Positions 44,324-53,600 of a stretch of DNA of 64,000 bases are shown here, one piece after another. The notes under the pieces were generated by a model. It had not been told where the DNA came from, did not search any database, and saw only the letters and a list, made by a program, of their open reading frames with translations. Origin of the DNA: JBDXHU01 sp039989475. GTDB lineage: Bacteria; Pseudomonadota; Gammaproteobacteria; Pseudomonadales; Halieaceae. The stretch spans positions 1 through 64,000 of the forward strand of contig JBDXHU010000004.1 of assembly GCA_039989475.1 (NCBI GenBank), read 5' to 3'. Made by a program: the position numbers and the translations under genes. Each line of letters opens with the position of its first letter. Positions within the stretch are counted from its first letter, which is position 1.

Positions 44324-44355
44324 GCAGGGGGCAACCATACATGCGGCCCCCCTGC
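44324..44355 (+). terminator. Terminator-like hairpin downstream of smpB
   Basis: GCAGGGGG pairs with CCCCCTGC across a 16-base loop and is followed by a T-rich stretch (TCCGTTTCATTTCTTTTTA). It lies about 150 bp after the smpB stop, so smpB transcripts would have a long 3' end. Confidence 0.5.
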
Positions 44356-44374
44356 TCCGTTTCATTTCTTTTTA

Positions 44375-44523
44375 TTAGACCGCTCGATATCTTCACTCCG
44401 ATTAACCTCTTTGCCCGCTAACCCTGGAGCGCGGGCTCTTTGTTAGACCGCTCGTTTCCCTATCTCCGATTAACCTCTTTGCCCGCTACGTCAGGAGGGC
44501 GGGCTCATTTGTAGGCCGCTCTA
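44375..44523. repeat. Tandem 68-bp repeat, two copies plus a fragment, each with a GCCCGC/GCGGGC hairpin
   Basis: Copy 1 44375-44442, copy 2 44443-44510, fragment from 44511. Each begins TTAGACCGCTC, contains CTCCGATTAACCTCTTTGCCCGCT and ends with GCGGGCTC(T/A)TTTG-like sequence. The GCCCGC...GCGGGC stem with a following T-rich end resembles a weak terminator, so the unit may be a duplicated 3'-end signal. Confidence 0.75.
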
Positions 44524-44527
44524 ATCC

Positions 44528-45286
44528 CTACAGGATCGCTCTCAGGGTGATAGACAGGCCGATTAACAGGCAGGTGGCTACGGCTATGCGGCGGTAGTGG
44601 GCGCCGCCGTGGCGCAGGAACAGGGCGTAACCCAGCTTGTCGCCGATGAAAACCGCCGGGTAGGCCAGCAGGAACAAGATCAGGGACTGCCAGGACACCA
44701 GCCCGGCCACGTTGAAACTGGCCAGGGCAACCAGGCTGGAGAAGGTAAAGAAGCCAATCATAAATGCACGACTGCGGGCCGGCTCTGCTTCGGTCGCCAT
44801 GCTATAGATGATGATGGGCGGGCCGGGTATGGCAAAGGCGCCATTGATAATGCCGCTGCACAATCCGCTACCTGCCTGCAGACCAACACTGGGCGCCCGC
44901 CGGGGCGGGTGATACTGACTCAGCACCAGGCTGGCAACAATCGTCAACAGGCCCAGCGCCAGGCGGAAGCTATCAAGTTCCAGTTGCTGCAATATTCTGG
45001 CACCAATAACGGTGCCAACCGCGGCCAGCGCAAACACCGGCCAGTGCTGGCGAAAGCCAGCCTTACCCGCATATTGCGGCAGGGTCTGGATGCCAATACC
45101 CAGCGCAAGGGAGGCGCTGAGCACGACCGCCTGGCCCGGGGTGAGGAAAAACGCATACACCGGCACCGCCGTCAGCGCGAAACCAAAGCCGGTGAAGGAG
45201 CGCAACACCGCCGCTCCCATAGTCACCGCCCAAATCAGTATCAGCTCCGCAACTGCAATGCCGGCAGCCGCCGCCAGGGTTTCCAA
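44528..45286 (-). CDS. TauE/SafE family membrane permease
   Basis: 252 residues, about eight membrane segments in two halves. GFGFALTAVPVYAFFLTPGQAVVLSASLALGIG (~33-65) and LCSGIINGAFAIPGPPIIIYSMA (~142-164) are the two homologous signature segments. Family members export sulfite, sulfoacetate or similar organosulfonates; substrate unknown here. It follows the D-aminoacylase-type gene directly (stop and start adjacent), so both are co-transcribed. Confidence 0.88.
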   Translation of the reverse strand: METLAAAAGIAVAELILIWAVTMGAAVLRSFTGFGFALTAVPVYAFFLTPGQAVVLSASLALGIGIQTLPQYAGKAGFRQHWPVFALAAVGTVIGARILQQLELDSFRLALGLLTIVASLVLSQYHPPRRAPSVGLQAGSGLCSGIINGAFAIPGPPIIIYSMATEAEPARSRAFMIGFFTFSSLVALASFNVAGLVSWQSLILFLLAYPAVFIGDKLGYALFLRHGGAHYRRIAVATCLLIGLSITLRAIL

Positions 45287-47083
45287 TCAGGCTGCCCTGG
45301 TCGTTTCACGCTCCGGTGATCCAGCCGCTCCCAGGCGCAGTAGTCTCCCCGGTCGCGCGGTGGTCAATGCATCATCTTCCAGCACGGCCTCGCCATTAAC
45401 GATCACCGCCCTGTAGCCACTGGCCGCCTGTAACAGGCGCTGGCCACCTGCGGGAAGGTCCTGCACCATTTCCGGTGCGTGCAAGCGCAACTGCTCATAG
45501 TCGATGACATTGATATTCGCCTTGAGGCCAGGCTGCAGGCGTCCGCGATCATGCATGCCGCAGTAATCGGCAATATCGCTGGTGAGCCGGCGAATGACGT
45601 CCGCCAGTTCCAGTTTGTCGCCGCGACTGCGATCGCGAGTCCAGTGGGTTAACAGGTAAGTCGAAAAGCTGGAATCGCAAACCGTACCGACGTGGGCACC
45701 ACCATCGGACAAGCCCTGGATCGACAGGGGGTGTCGCATCATTTTCAGGACATTATCGAAACTCATCTCGGTGTAGTTGTAGATGGGGAAATACAGCAAT
45801 TCCTTGCCATCGTTCTCCAGCAACAGGTCGTAGATCATCTCCAGGGTCGGCACCCCGGCGTCCTCGGCCATCTGCAACACCGAGGTCGCGGCGGTCTGCT
45901 CGTACTCGGGGTTGTCGCCGAGACGGAAGGTTTTACTGGCGACAAAATCCAGCGCCGCCAGCAGCGCATCGGTTATCGGTGGCACCGGCGTACCATCACC
46001 GGCCAGTGGCTCAGACTCCTCGCTCAACAGCTGCGCCTTGAAAGCCGGCTCGCGCATGGCTGCCACCCGCTCTTCGAAGGGCAACTGCGATATTTCCTTG
46101 TAACTGGGAAAGCCCATAAATGGATGAAACGTGCATTGCAGGCCCACCGTGACCCCGATGCCGCGCGGCGCCACCTGCAGGCGAATATTGACGCCCTCCT
46201 CGCTGGCTTGCTCGGCAGCGGCGATAATGCGCTGCCACTGGTCGGGGGCAAAATCCCGTTGCATCAGGGACAGGGAAAACGGCGCGCCGTTAGCGGCCCT
46301 GGCGTAGTCCATGAGAATCTGCCATTCAGTCTCAAACTGGTCGCCCTCGCGCTCCAGGTTGAAGTCATTCACCGCCTGCAAGACCCCGTGATCGACGCCG
46401 TCAAAGGCCGCGGCAATGCCTGACAACTCCGCCGTGGTCGCCTCGGAGGAAGGCGTCCAGGCGCCATCGGCGCTGCGATGCACATCCGAGCGGCCGGTGG
46501 AGAAACCGATCGCGCCGGCCTCCAGTGCCTCCCGGGTCAGGCGGCGCATTTCCGCAATATCATCGGCGCTGGCTTCCTCATCGAATACCGCGCGCTCACC
46601 CATGACGTATACCCGCAGCGCATCGTGGGTCACCTGCACCCCAAAATCGATGGTGTGGGGCTTGGCATCCAGGGCGTCCATGTATTGCGGCAGGGTTTCC
46701 CAGTCCCAGGTCAAACCCTCGGACAGGGCGGCACCGGGAATATCCTCAACCCCTTCCATCAGCCGTACCAGGGTATCGCGGTCGCCCTCGCGCACCGGCG
46801 CAAAACCGACCCCGCAGCTGCCCATAACCACTGTGGAAACACCGTGGTTAATAGAGGGCTGCAGCTCTTCATCCCAGGATACCTGGCCGTCGTAGTGGGT
46901 GTGCACATCGATAAAGCCCGGCGTGACGATCTTGCCACTGGCGTCGATCACCCGCTCGGCCTCGCCCTCGCAGGCGCCAATCTCGGCGATATTGCCATCC
47001 ACCACGGCAATATTGGTGGCGACGCCATCTGCCCCGGTCCCGTCGAATACGGTGCCGTTAATGATCTTGAGGTCGTAATTCAT
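45287..47083 (-). CDS. N-acyl-D-amino-acid deacylase-type amidohydrolase
   Basis: About 598 residues from ATG 47083, which has GGAG 6 bases upstream; the longer frame runs into the autotransporter's region. Superfamily features: PGFIDVHTHYDGQVSWD (~53-69) with metal histidines, VVMGSCGVGFAPVR (~84-97) with the conserved cysteine, GFSTGRSDVHRS (~196) and the C-terminal SDGGAHVGTVCDSS with the metal aspartate. These hydrolyse N-acyl-D-amino acids; many environmental members have unknown amide substrates. Adjacent to the TauE-like permease gene, which may move the substrate or product. Confidence 0.88.
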   Translation of the reverse strand: MNYDLKIINGTVFDGTGADGVATNIAVVDGNIAEIGACEGEAERVIDASGKIVTPGFIDVHTHYDGQVSWDEELQPSINHGVSTVVMGSCGVGFAPVREGDRDTLVRLMEGVEDIPGAALSEGLTWDWETLPQYMDALDAKPHTIDFGVQVTHDALRVYVMGERAVFDEEASADDIAEMRRLTREALEAGAIGFSTGRSDVHRSADGAWTPSSEATTAELSGIAAAFDGVDHGVLQAVNDFNLEREGDQFETEWQILMDYARAANGAPFSLSLMQRDFAPDQWQRIIAAAEQASEEGVNIRLQVAPRGIGVTVGLQCTFHPFMGFPSYKEISQLPFEERVAAMREPAFKAQLLSEESEPLAGDGTPVPPITDALLAALDFVASKTFRLGDNPEYEQTAATSVLQMAEDAGVPTLEMIYDLLLENDGKELLYFPIYNYTEMSFDNVLKMMRHPLSIQGLSDGGAHVGTVCDSSFSTYLLTHWTRDRSRGDKLELADVIRRLTSDIADYCGMHDRGRLQPGLKANINVIDYEQLRLHAPEMVQDLPAGGQRLLQAASGYRAVIVNGEAVLEDDALTTARPGRLLRLGAAGSPERETTRAA

Positions 47084-47153
47084 TGCCTGCTCCAGTGCCT
47101 GTTCATCGATCATTGTAGACCAGGCACTGGCCCCGGGCAGAATTCCGTCGAGA

Positions 47154-49001
47154 TTAGAAGGAGTAGCTGACCTCGCCACCGACCCAATAGCTGTCGGTGC
47201 TATCGCTATCGCCAATACCACCGCCCACGTTCAGCTCGACCGCCTCGCTCAGCTGCGCCGCCAGGCCCGCATCCCAGCGCCAGCCGTCGTCGTCGCGCTC
47301 ATAGCCCGGCAGCCGGGCGCTATTGCCGACAACACTGGCCATGCCAATGCGCGGACTACTGTCGCTGTCACCGGTGTAGGCCTGGTAGACCGCCTCGCTA
47401 TAAAGCTCGCAGGCGCAGAATCCGAGTTGCAGCTCGCCAAACAAACCGAGGCTCCAGATATTGGTCGTCACTTCCTGGTCATCAACCACCAGCGCGGTAA
47501 CCTGTGTGCCCTTTTCGCGATAGCCATCGACTTCAACGTTAACGTACTGGTAGCCCAGCATGGGACCGATGCGGAAGTTCTTGCTGCTATCGGCCAGGTT
47601 GTAGCCGAGGTTGGCCAGCACACCGACGGTATCGCCGCTGGTATCCGCCTTTTCCTCGCGCTTGTTACCCGTGCCCAGCGCGAAGCTGCGTTTCAGGTCA
47701 TCGAAGTCAAGGTCGCTATAACTGACGGCGCCTTCGAAAAACCACTGCTCATGGCGGTAACCACCAATAACAGTCAGGTCCAGGCTATTCATATCATATT
47801 CCGAGTCACTGTTATCAAACTCAAGTTCGTTGTCAGCACGGCTCAGCATGGCACCGAGATACCAGCTATCGCTAAAGCGATAATTAAGGCCCAGGTTGTA
47901 TTGCAGTGATTGGTTTTCACCGGTGTCGTTGTAGTCGGTGTCGCGCTCACTGTCCGACCCGCTCAGACCGCCCCAGATGGTGTAGCTGCCGGTCTTGGTG
48001 CTATTGGTCCAGCGATTGGAACGCATCACCGGGTGTGCGGCGCGCCAATGGGCCTGCATGTCATCCAGGCCCATTTCCGGCAACAGGGAAACCTCGCCGG
48101 CGGCACGCAATACCGACAGCGTGTAATCGGCGGTTACCTGCTGGCCCAGCGTGGTCGGGTGCAGGGTGTCATTGAAGAAGAACTGGTCCGGATCGGGGCT
48201 GGCGCCATCAATCTTGGCCGCCGCGTTGCCGCCGGTGCAATTGGCGTCATCATCGTCAAAACAGGAGCGGCTGAATTGATCGCTGCTGAGATCGAGGCCG
48301 TAGGCGGCAGGGGTGGCCGCAATTTCCCGCAGCATATTGGCCGCGTCAAAGATGAGGATGTTGGAGTTGCCGACCTGCTCGCGTATCTGATCGTTAATGC
48401 TATCGACCTGAGTGGTGGCGAAGGAGGCGAACTGCACGCCGGCCGGCGCCAGGCCGAAATCCGGTACATTGGTAATCACCACATATTTCGCGCCGCGGTC
48501 CTTCAGGGCATTGGCAGCATCCACCATGTTCGTCGCAACGACACCGGCTGACTCTTCGTCAAAGACCAGGAAGTTGCCAATATCATTGCCACCGCCATCC
48601 AGCAGATACAGTGCATTTCTGTCCAGGCTGCGGCCGTTGCGATCCAGGTCATAAAACAGCGAGTTGAAGCTGGGACCGGCGGGGCTTTCGTAGGTCGTCG
48701 GTGCATTGATCGACTGCAGGGTCTGCAGTGAGCGGTTGCCACCCACCGCGTAATTGTTGCCGCCGTCAACCGAAGGCTGGGAAACCGGCACCTTCAGGCT
48801 CTCCGAAATCAGGGTCGGCGAGACCGGTCCAAATTCCGAGGTCTGGTAATCAGGCCCCACCCGGTTGGTGAACCGAACCCCAAAATTACCGTTATCGAAG
48901 AGGCTGTCGCCAAATACATAGGTGTCTGAATAAGGGCCGGCGCTAACGGTTCCGGAAGTGAGCGCGGCGATTATCGCCAGGCTGAGGGCTGAACGTCTCA
49001 T
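47154..49001 (-). CDS. GDSL/SGNH esterase autotransporter (EstA-like)
   Basis: 615 residues. Signal peptide to ~21; the SGNH hydrolase begins at YVFGDSLFDNGNFG (block I, catalytic Ser ~33), with GGGNDIGN (block III, ~137) and DTLHPTTLGQ (block V, catalytic Asp/His ~279). A C-terminal autotransporter barrel (~350-615) ends EVSYSF with the terminal phenylalanine. The enzyme is displayed on the outer membrane facing out and cleaves esters of lipids or other acyl compounds, like Pseudomonas EstA. A clear standalone gene in the gap before ssrA. Confidence 0.93.
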   Translation of the reverse strand: MRRSALSLAIIAALTSGTVSAGPYSDTYVFGDSLFDNGNFGVRFTNRVGPDYQTSEFGPVSPTLISESLKVPVSQPSVDGGNNYAVGGNRSLQTLQSINAPTTYESPAGPSFNSLFYDLDRNGRSLDRNALYLLDGGGNDIGNFLVFDEESAGVVATNMVDAANALKDRGAKYVVITNVPDFGLAPAGVQFASFATTQVDSINDQIREQVGNSNILIFDAANMLREIAATPAAYGLDLSSDQFSRSCFDDDDANCTGGNAAAKIDGASPDPDQFFFNDTLHPTTLGQQVTADYTLSVLRAAGEVSLLPEMGLDDMQAHWRAAHPVMRSNRWTNSTKTGSYTIWGGLSGSDSERDTDYNDTGENQSLQYNLGLNYRFSDSWYLGAMLSRADNELEFDNSDSEYDMNSLDLTVIGGYRHEQWFFEGAVSYSDLDFDDLKRSFALGTGNKREEKADTSGDTVGVLANLGYNLADSSKNFRIGPMLGYQYVNVEVDGYREKGTQVTALVVDDQEVTTNIWSLGLFGELQLGFCACELYSEAVYQAYTGDSDSSPRIGMASVVGNSARLPGYERDDDGWRWDAGLAAQLSEAVELNVGGGIGDSDSTDSYWVGGEVSYSF

Positions 49002-49110
49002 GAATTCTCTCTCTTGGGTGGCAGGTCAGTAAAGTGGATCATCCAGTGTATACGCTTGAAAGGCCACAGCAGATTCCCCATATAGATAAACAGCGGCGGG
49101 TGATTTGAGG

Positions 49111-49116
49111 TATACT
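49111..49116 (+). promoter_or_regulatory. -10 box of the ssrA promoter
   Basis: TATACT, 12 bases before the mature tmRNA 5' end at 49129. A good -35 at the proper distance is not evident. Confidence 0.55.
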
Positions 49117-49128
49117 CGCCGGTCACTT

Positions 49129-49520
49129 GGGGGCGTTACGGATTCGACGACGGTTACAAAACTTTGAGTGCATGCCGTGATGGTAGCCAATCACGTAAAT
49201 CCAAAGCTGCAAACTATTAGTTGCCAATGACGACAACTACGGTGCACAACTCGCTGCGTAAGCAGCCTGTTTAACACCATCTAGAGGATTCGTCCTTTAG
49301 CGGTCTTTAGCAAGGTGCCAGCCCCGCGCTATTGACTGTCATATAGAACTGGATCGCTGTGAAGCCTGCCTGGGGTGGAACTGCTAAATATTTTTCAGGA
49401 TCGCCAAGAACGTCCTGCCCGTCGGGCTGTTTGCGGCTAAATCAATTGACGGAATCTAAGCATGTAGAGCGATAAGCGGCGGACTGACGGACGCGGGTTC
49501 AACTCCCGCCGCCTCCACCA
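49129..49520 (+). ncRNA. ssrA: tmRNA (transfer-messenger RNA)
   Basis: 392 nt. The 5' end GGGGGCG pairs with CGCCTCC before A-CCA at 49510-49520, giving a seven-pair tRNA-like acceptor with an encoded CCA. GGATTCGAC follows the 5' end, and the T-arm GCGGGTTCAACTCCCGC is intact. The tag is read from GCC at 49223: ANDDNYGAQLAA then TAA (49259-49261), a typical gammaproteobacterial degradation tag ending in LAA-like residues. It rescues stalled ribosomes with SmpB. It is the left neighbour of a candidate genomic island, a classical integration spot. Confidence 0.97.
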
Positions 49521-49530
49521 AACAAAGAAA

Positions 49531-49560
49531 AGGGGTCACCTGGCGGTGACCCCTTTTTTT
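49531..49560 (+). terminator. Rho-independent terminator of ssrA
   Basis: AGGGGTCACC-TGGC-GGTGACCCCT, a 10-bp perfect stem, followed by a T run to 49560. Starts 10 bases after the tmRNA 3' CCA. Confidence 0.95.
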
Positions 49561-49600
49561 GTTTGGCAGCAGTAGCTGAAGCCGCGCCCGCAGGGCGCGT

Positions 49601-49639
49601 CCGGAAGGCCGGCCCGTGCCGACCAAAGCGAGGTCTGTC
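49601..49639 (+). repeat. Direct repeat, left copy
   Basis: Begins CCGGAAGG and ends AGGTCTGTC; contains GCCGACCAAA. 34 of 39 positions equal the copy at 57206-57244 in the same orientation. It could be an island attachment or insertion scar, or a dispersed repeat of this genome. Confidence 0.6.
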
Positions 49640-49965
49640 TATGGTGGCTTTTCTGTGCCCAGGAACTGCGTCGGACGGCATCCAGGCCCCTGGACAACCC
49701 AGGGCTCACACAGCTGTGAGGATTGCTCAGCGCTGCGCAACTCTGCCATATCAAATGCAGCGGCGCTAAGGGCGCCTTAATCGTCAACCGGCTAGACCAC
49801 CGCTGCCAAATAGACACTGACGACCGTTAGGAAAAATCGTGATATGAAGATCCACCGTCCCCCTATTTCCCAGCAAAATAAGTTGAGCTACATAAGGTAA
49901 GAACAGACCTCACACAAATCACTGTCAATGCGCCGCAACCCCAAACCTAGATATCAGACGGATAA

Positions 49966-50673
49966 CTATTCAGTATCTTCCTTAGGCTCCGAAGCTAACA
50001 CTGGCAATGCATCCAACTTCTCTGTGATTTCCAACAACAGCTCAGACGCTCGAGAACCAAAAATCTCTAGATTTTTCTTGATTTGAGAAAGCTCTCTGAT
50101 TTTTTCCTCATCAGGATCTGGATCGGTGTAAACCTCACTTCGATCACGTACGGCACGAATCACTAGAATAAGCGGCTCTTCTTCAACTCCAGCATCTTCT
50201 TGAAGCTGAACCCATTCAGCAGCCTGATCAAGTGCCTTTTCCGTCGCAGAAGAAATACAATAGTCGATCAAACTTTTTGAGGCGAAGTCGATCTGCCTAG
50301 CCAGATCTAGCCAGGAAACAGCTTCTGGCGATTCACCTTCCATCTCCTCTGGCAGGTATCGCACCCTAGCGTATCGATGCTCACCGCTCGGGCGAAGACT
50401 AGATAGCGTTTCAAATACTGGCTCAAAATCCTCCAGCGGTCGCTTGCCATCTGGTAGCGCTGCTCGATGAGCCCATAACGCCAGAACCGTATCCCTGAGC
50501 TCAGCTCTGACTTTATCCGTGCTGTCAGCCTCTGATTGGCAATCTTCGATAAGCTCTGCCAAATAGTGCGCCATCCAGCGACCGAGCGTGTCTACTGAAT
50601 CATCCAGTCCCAGCTCGACTACAAGCTTCTTTCCCAAACCAACCAGAGCTTCAGATTTTTTGTCTAGATCCAT
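49966..50673 (-). CDS. Small helical partner protein of the STAND ATPase (Avs3B-like candidate)
   Basis: About 235 residues (ATG 50673; a GTG one codon earlier is in frame), acidic and predicted mainly helical, with no signal, membrane segment or catalytic motif I can recognise. It overlaps the 3' end of the STAND gene by 23 bp on the same strand, so the two are translated together. Two-gene type 3 AVAST systems pair a Cap4-nuclease STAND protein with an uncharacterised small protein of about this size, which is why I suggest that role; sequence identity to it has not been checked. AT-richer than neighbours. Confidence 0.6.
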   Translation of the reverse strand: MDLDKKSEALVGLGKKLVVELGLDDSVDTLGRWMAHYLAELIEDCQSEADSTDKVRAELRDTVLALWAHRAALPDGKRPLEDFEPVFETLSSLRPSGEHRYARVRYLPEEMEGESPEAVSWLDLARQIDFASKSLIDYCISSATEKALDQAAEWVQLQEDAGVEEEPLILVIRAVRDRSEVYTDPDPDEEKIRELSQIKKNLEIFGSRASELLLEITEKLDALPVLASEPKEDTE

Positions 50674-53600
50674 CACGTTTTATCAATAATATAAAGGCAC
50701 TAGGGCGTGGCAGCCCCAGATCATCATAACCACCGTCATAGTAACTACTCCGACGACCCCTTTGCACCTGCACCTCAACGATCAAATCCATTTGTACTTC
50801 GTTGAGATACTGCAGAATAGCAGTCTCAGACGCTATCAATCGGCTACCGAAGTTTGGGCGACCCTCATGCCTCTCCGGTAAACTACCCCAAACCTGGGAC
50901 TCGAAAGTTACTCCAGAATGCTCTTCTGTGCTCCAGTGCCTGAGGTCCTCATCACATCGTAGCGCGAGAGAGTCCACCACCGCCAATGCCGGCTGAGGCG
51001 CAGGAAAGCGTACGCCACCACACCATGGATCCAGCACATCGCCACCATAGTTCCTTGATGAATTGCAGATCCACCCCTTCAGGATATAACTCCCCTCATC
51101 AATCTGTAAGTCATCGTCTTCATCAGGTATACGAAAATTATGCGGGTCAGATGCGGTTTGTAATGCACGCAGGAGGTGACTGGATCTATCAGGAGATACT
51201 AATGCGCTAGATATTGAGATCATTTCCTCTACACTAGAATCAGACTCAGTCCAACCTCCCCAGACAACTACTGAATCACGCGCGGGATGAAGAACCCTAT
51301 AAAAGTCTCTCAACTCTATGGAGTAAATCCATTGTCCAAAATTTGTTGATTCAGGCCAATCCCGGTCAAATACCGGAACGGGGTCTCTTCGATCTGCTAG
51401 CCATCTACCATCCTCTCGCGCCAGATCATGCTCAGACAACCAATCGTTGAAAGGGTCTCCTTGCTCCCAATCTTCCTTAAAGAGAGGAACACGGTCCAGC
51501 AATTTGCCAGCAGTGACAAACAGCGTGTGATAGGTCAAATAGAACGCAAGATCATCAACTTTGGGGGTAGATCCATGATCATGCCGGGTATCTTCATAGT
51601 AATAGATATTGCAATTTGCTCTTTCATCAGATTCCCAAAACTTGTCCGCCTTGAAACCTAGATCGTCACGGAGGACCAATAGCGCTTCACGCGCTATTTC
51701 TGATTCGGATAAGCCAAATCGGCGACCTAGAGGTGCAAGCCAGTAAGGGCCCAAATCAATACCAAAAAAGAGACGATCTTCGTTTTCGGCATCTTGAGAC
51801 CCAACTTCTCCACTAGTTGCCAATATCGCAGCAACACACTTTTCGCGTTCTTGAGTAGTCCCTAAGGTTGACACGTTCACTGCTCGATAGGCCGCTATCT
51901 CTTCATCTGATAGCTCTATTGCACCCGCATTGCTCAAATTGAGGAGAATATTTGCCGCATATGCTCGCATCAAAGCATGCGATTCATGCTGCTTGAGCAA
52001 TTCCTTCACATATCCAACATAAGGTGCCACCGAGATTGGGTGCAGCAACGACGCCCTGCCGATCGCTATCAATAGCCAAAGGCGCGCATGCAACCAATAG
52101 AAATCGAACCTAGAATCCACAAATGGCCTCGCCAAATTCTGCTCGACGATCTCCAAAAGAGATTGGATTGCGGCCTCCCTCTCCAGTGAAAACAGAAATA
52201 CAACCGCGTGAGCAGATCGCCATCGAACGGCTGCAATAGGAGAACCCAGACCTGCCCAAATATACCCTGCCAAGGAAGAATGGATATTGCCTGGAGGAGC
52301 CAAACTGGGAGACCAGACACCATCACCATCAGAATCATCTAAAACGGCGTCAAAGAGATCCAACCCGTATTGCAATACCTCCGCTGCTTGTTCACTGTCC
52401 AATCGAATGCACAGCATCCCAACGACGTCAAAAAGTTGCCGCGAATCAGGCAACACGGAGCTTTCAACTAAACCCTCGAGAGCCGCGCCAACGAGAGCCG
52501 CTTCCGTCACCCCCGAAATGTTGGTAGCGGCCGAAAAAGGAAAAACCTCAAAGTAACTATTCCTGCTTATTTCAGAGCAATGACGACGACAAAGAGTCAG
52601 CAATAATTCTGTCGAGGCTTTACGCGCGGAAAGTCGACCGACCCAATTATCAGGATAAACTTCAATAAAGCTACGCAAGCAATAAAGGTTAAAATCATGC
52701 GCATCGGACAGTGCGCGAATAAATTCCGACTCGGTGCCAGAATCTACTCTGCGACAGGCTTCCCGAAAGAATTCTCTATCGTCAATAGGCGCTTCACGTG
52801 ATCTAAACGCAACATAGGCACTAGAAATATCATGCGGGTTGTGGAGGTCACATTTATCGAATACATCGTTCAAGCGACTGTCATCTACCGGTTCCTCTGT
52901 ATTCACCCCCGAGGTGCCAAATCTATGCTCTCTGCTCGCATCAGCAGCCTGCTCTAGAGCAATCTGCTGCTGTAGCAGTGGTAGCTCGATATTCAGTGAT
53001 TCTGCGATCCGGCTCATCCTGGACCACTGTTTATGGGCAGCACCATCCAAACGCATATAGCGATAGGTGCGCTCAACTGCTAGTTTGGCGAGTCTAGTGT
53101 CTGCCGTTGACGATACTAGATGCTCGAGTATTTCAATTTCGTCAATATGTTCACCAAAAGGCACGAGCGAAACAGCATCTAGAGGAGAAAGCTTTTCACG
53201 ACTAATCAACTTCTGAACCGCCGGCGGTAAAAATCGATGTGTTTGACCAAACTCTCGATCTCTCCACCGGCTCATTATAGAAAAGCTGGAATTTGGGCAG
53301 AGGTCAACAAGAACACTGACGGTAGCATACCAAGGGAAGTGCTTGTCTCGCTCAATGTAGCTTCGTGTTACCTCAGCGCAGCGCGAAAAATTGTAGGCTA
53401 GCTCAGGCCGAGCGATCTCTGAGTTCGCAGCCGCTTCAGCCACATAGATCAACGCATTCCATCTTGATAAATTTTCTTCCCCAATATTTCCAGCTATCCG
53501 TACTGCTTCTTCAAAATATGCTTCTGCTTCGGAGGGACTTACAGACACGAGAGATCTAGCGATCTCTACGAAGCCTTCAGAGACCAATAGAGCGTCTGTA

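Larger units (their letters stand above)
44173..44527. other. Gene-free stretch with three hairpins downstream of smpB
   Basis: 355 bp between smpB and the convergent TauE-like gene. It holds a GC-rich hairpin at 44324-44355 and two tandem copies of a 68-bp unit with a hairpin each, listed separately. No open frame of note. Confidence 0.75.
49521..49965. other. Island left border, gene-free
   Basis: 445 bp holding the ssrA terminator, the left direct repeat (49601-49639) and otherwise no convincing gene. The short open frames present are GC-driven and show no family motif. Confidence 0.65.

Noticed and set aside
49521..49965. Integrase or tRNA/tmRNA 3'-end duplicate marking a phage-type island
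   Set aside because: No recombinase-like frame and no second copy of the tmRNA 3' sequence was found on either side.
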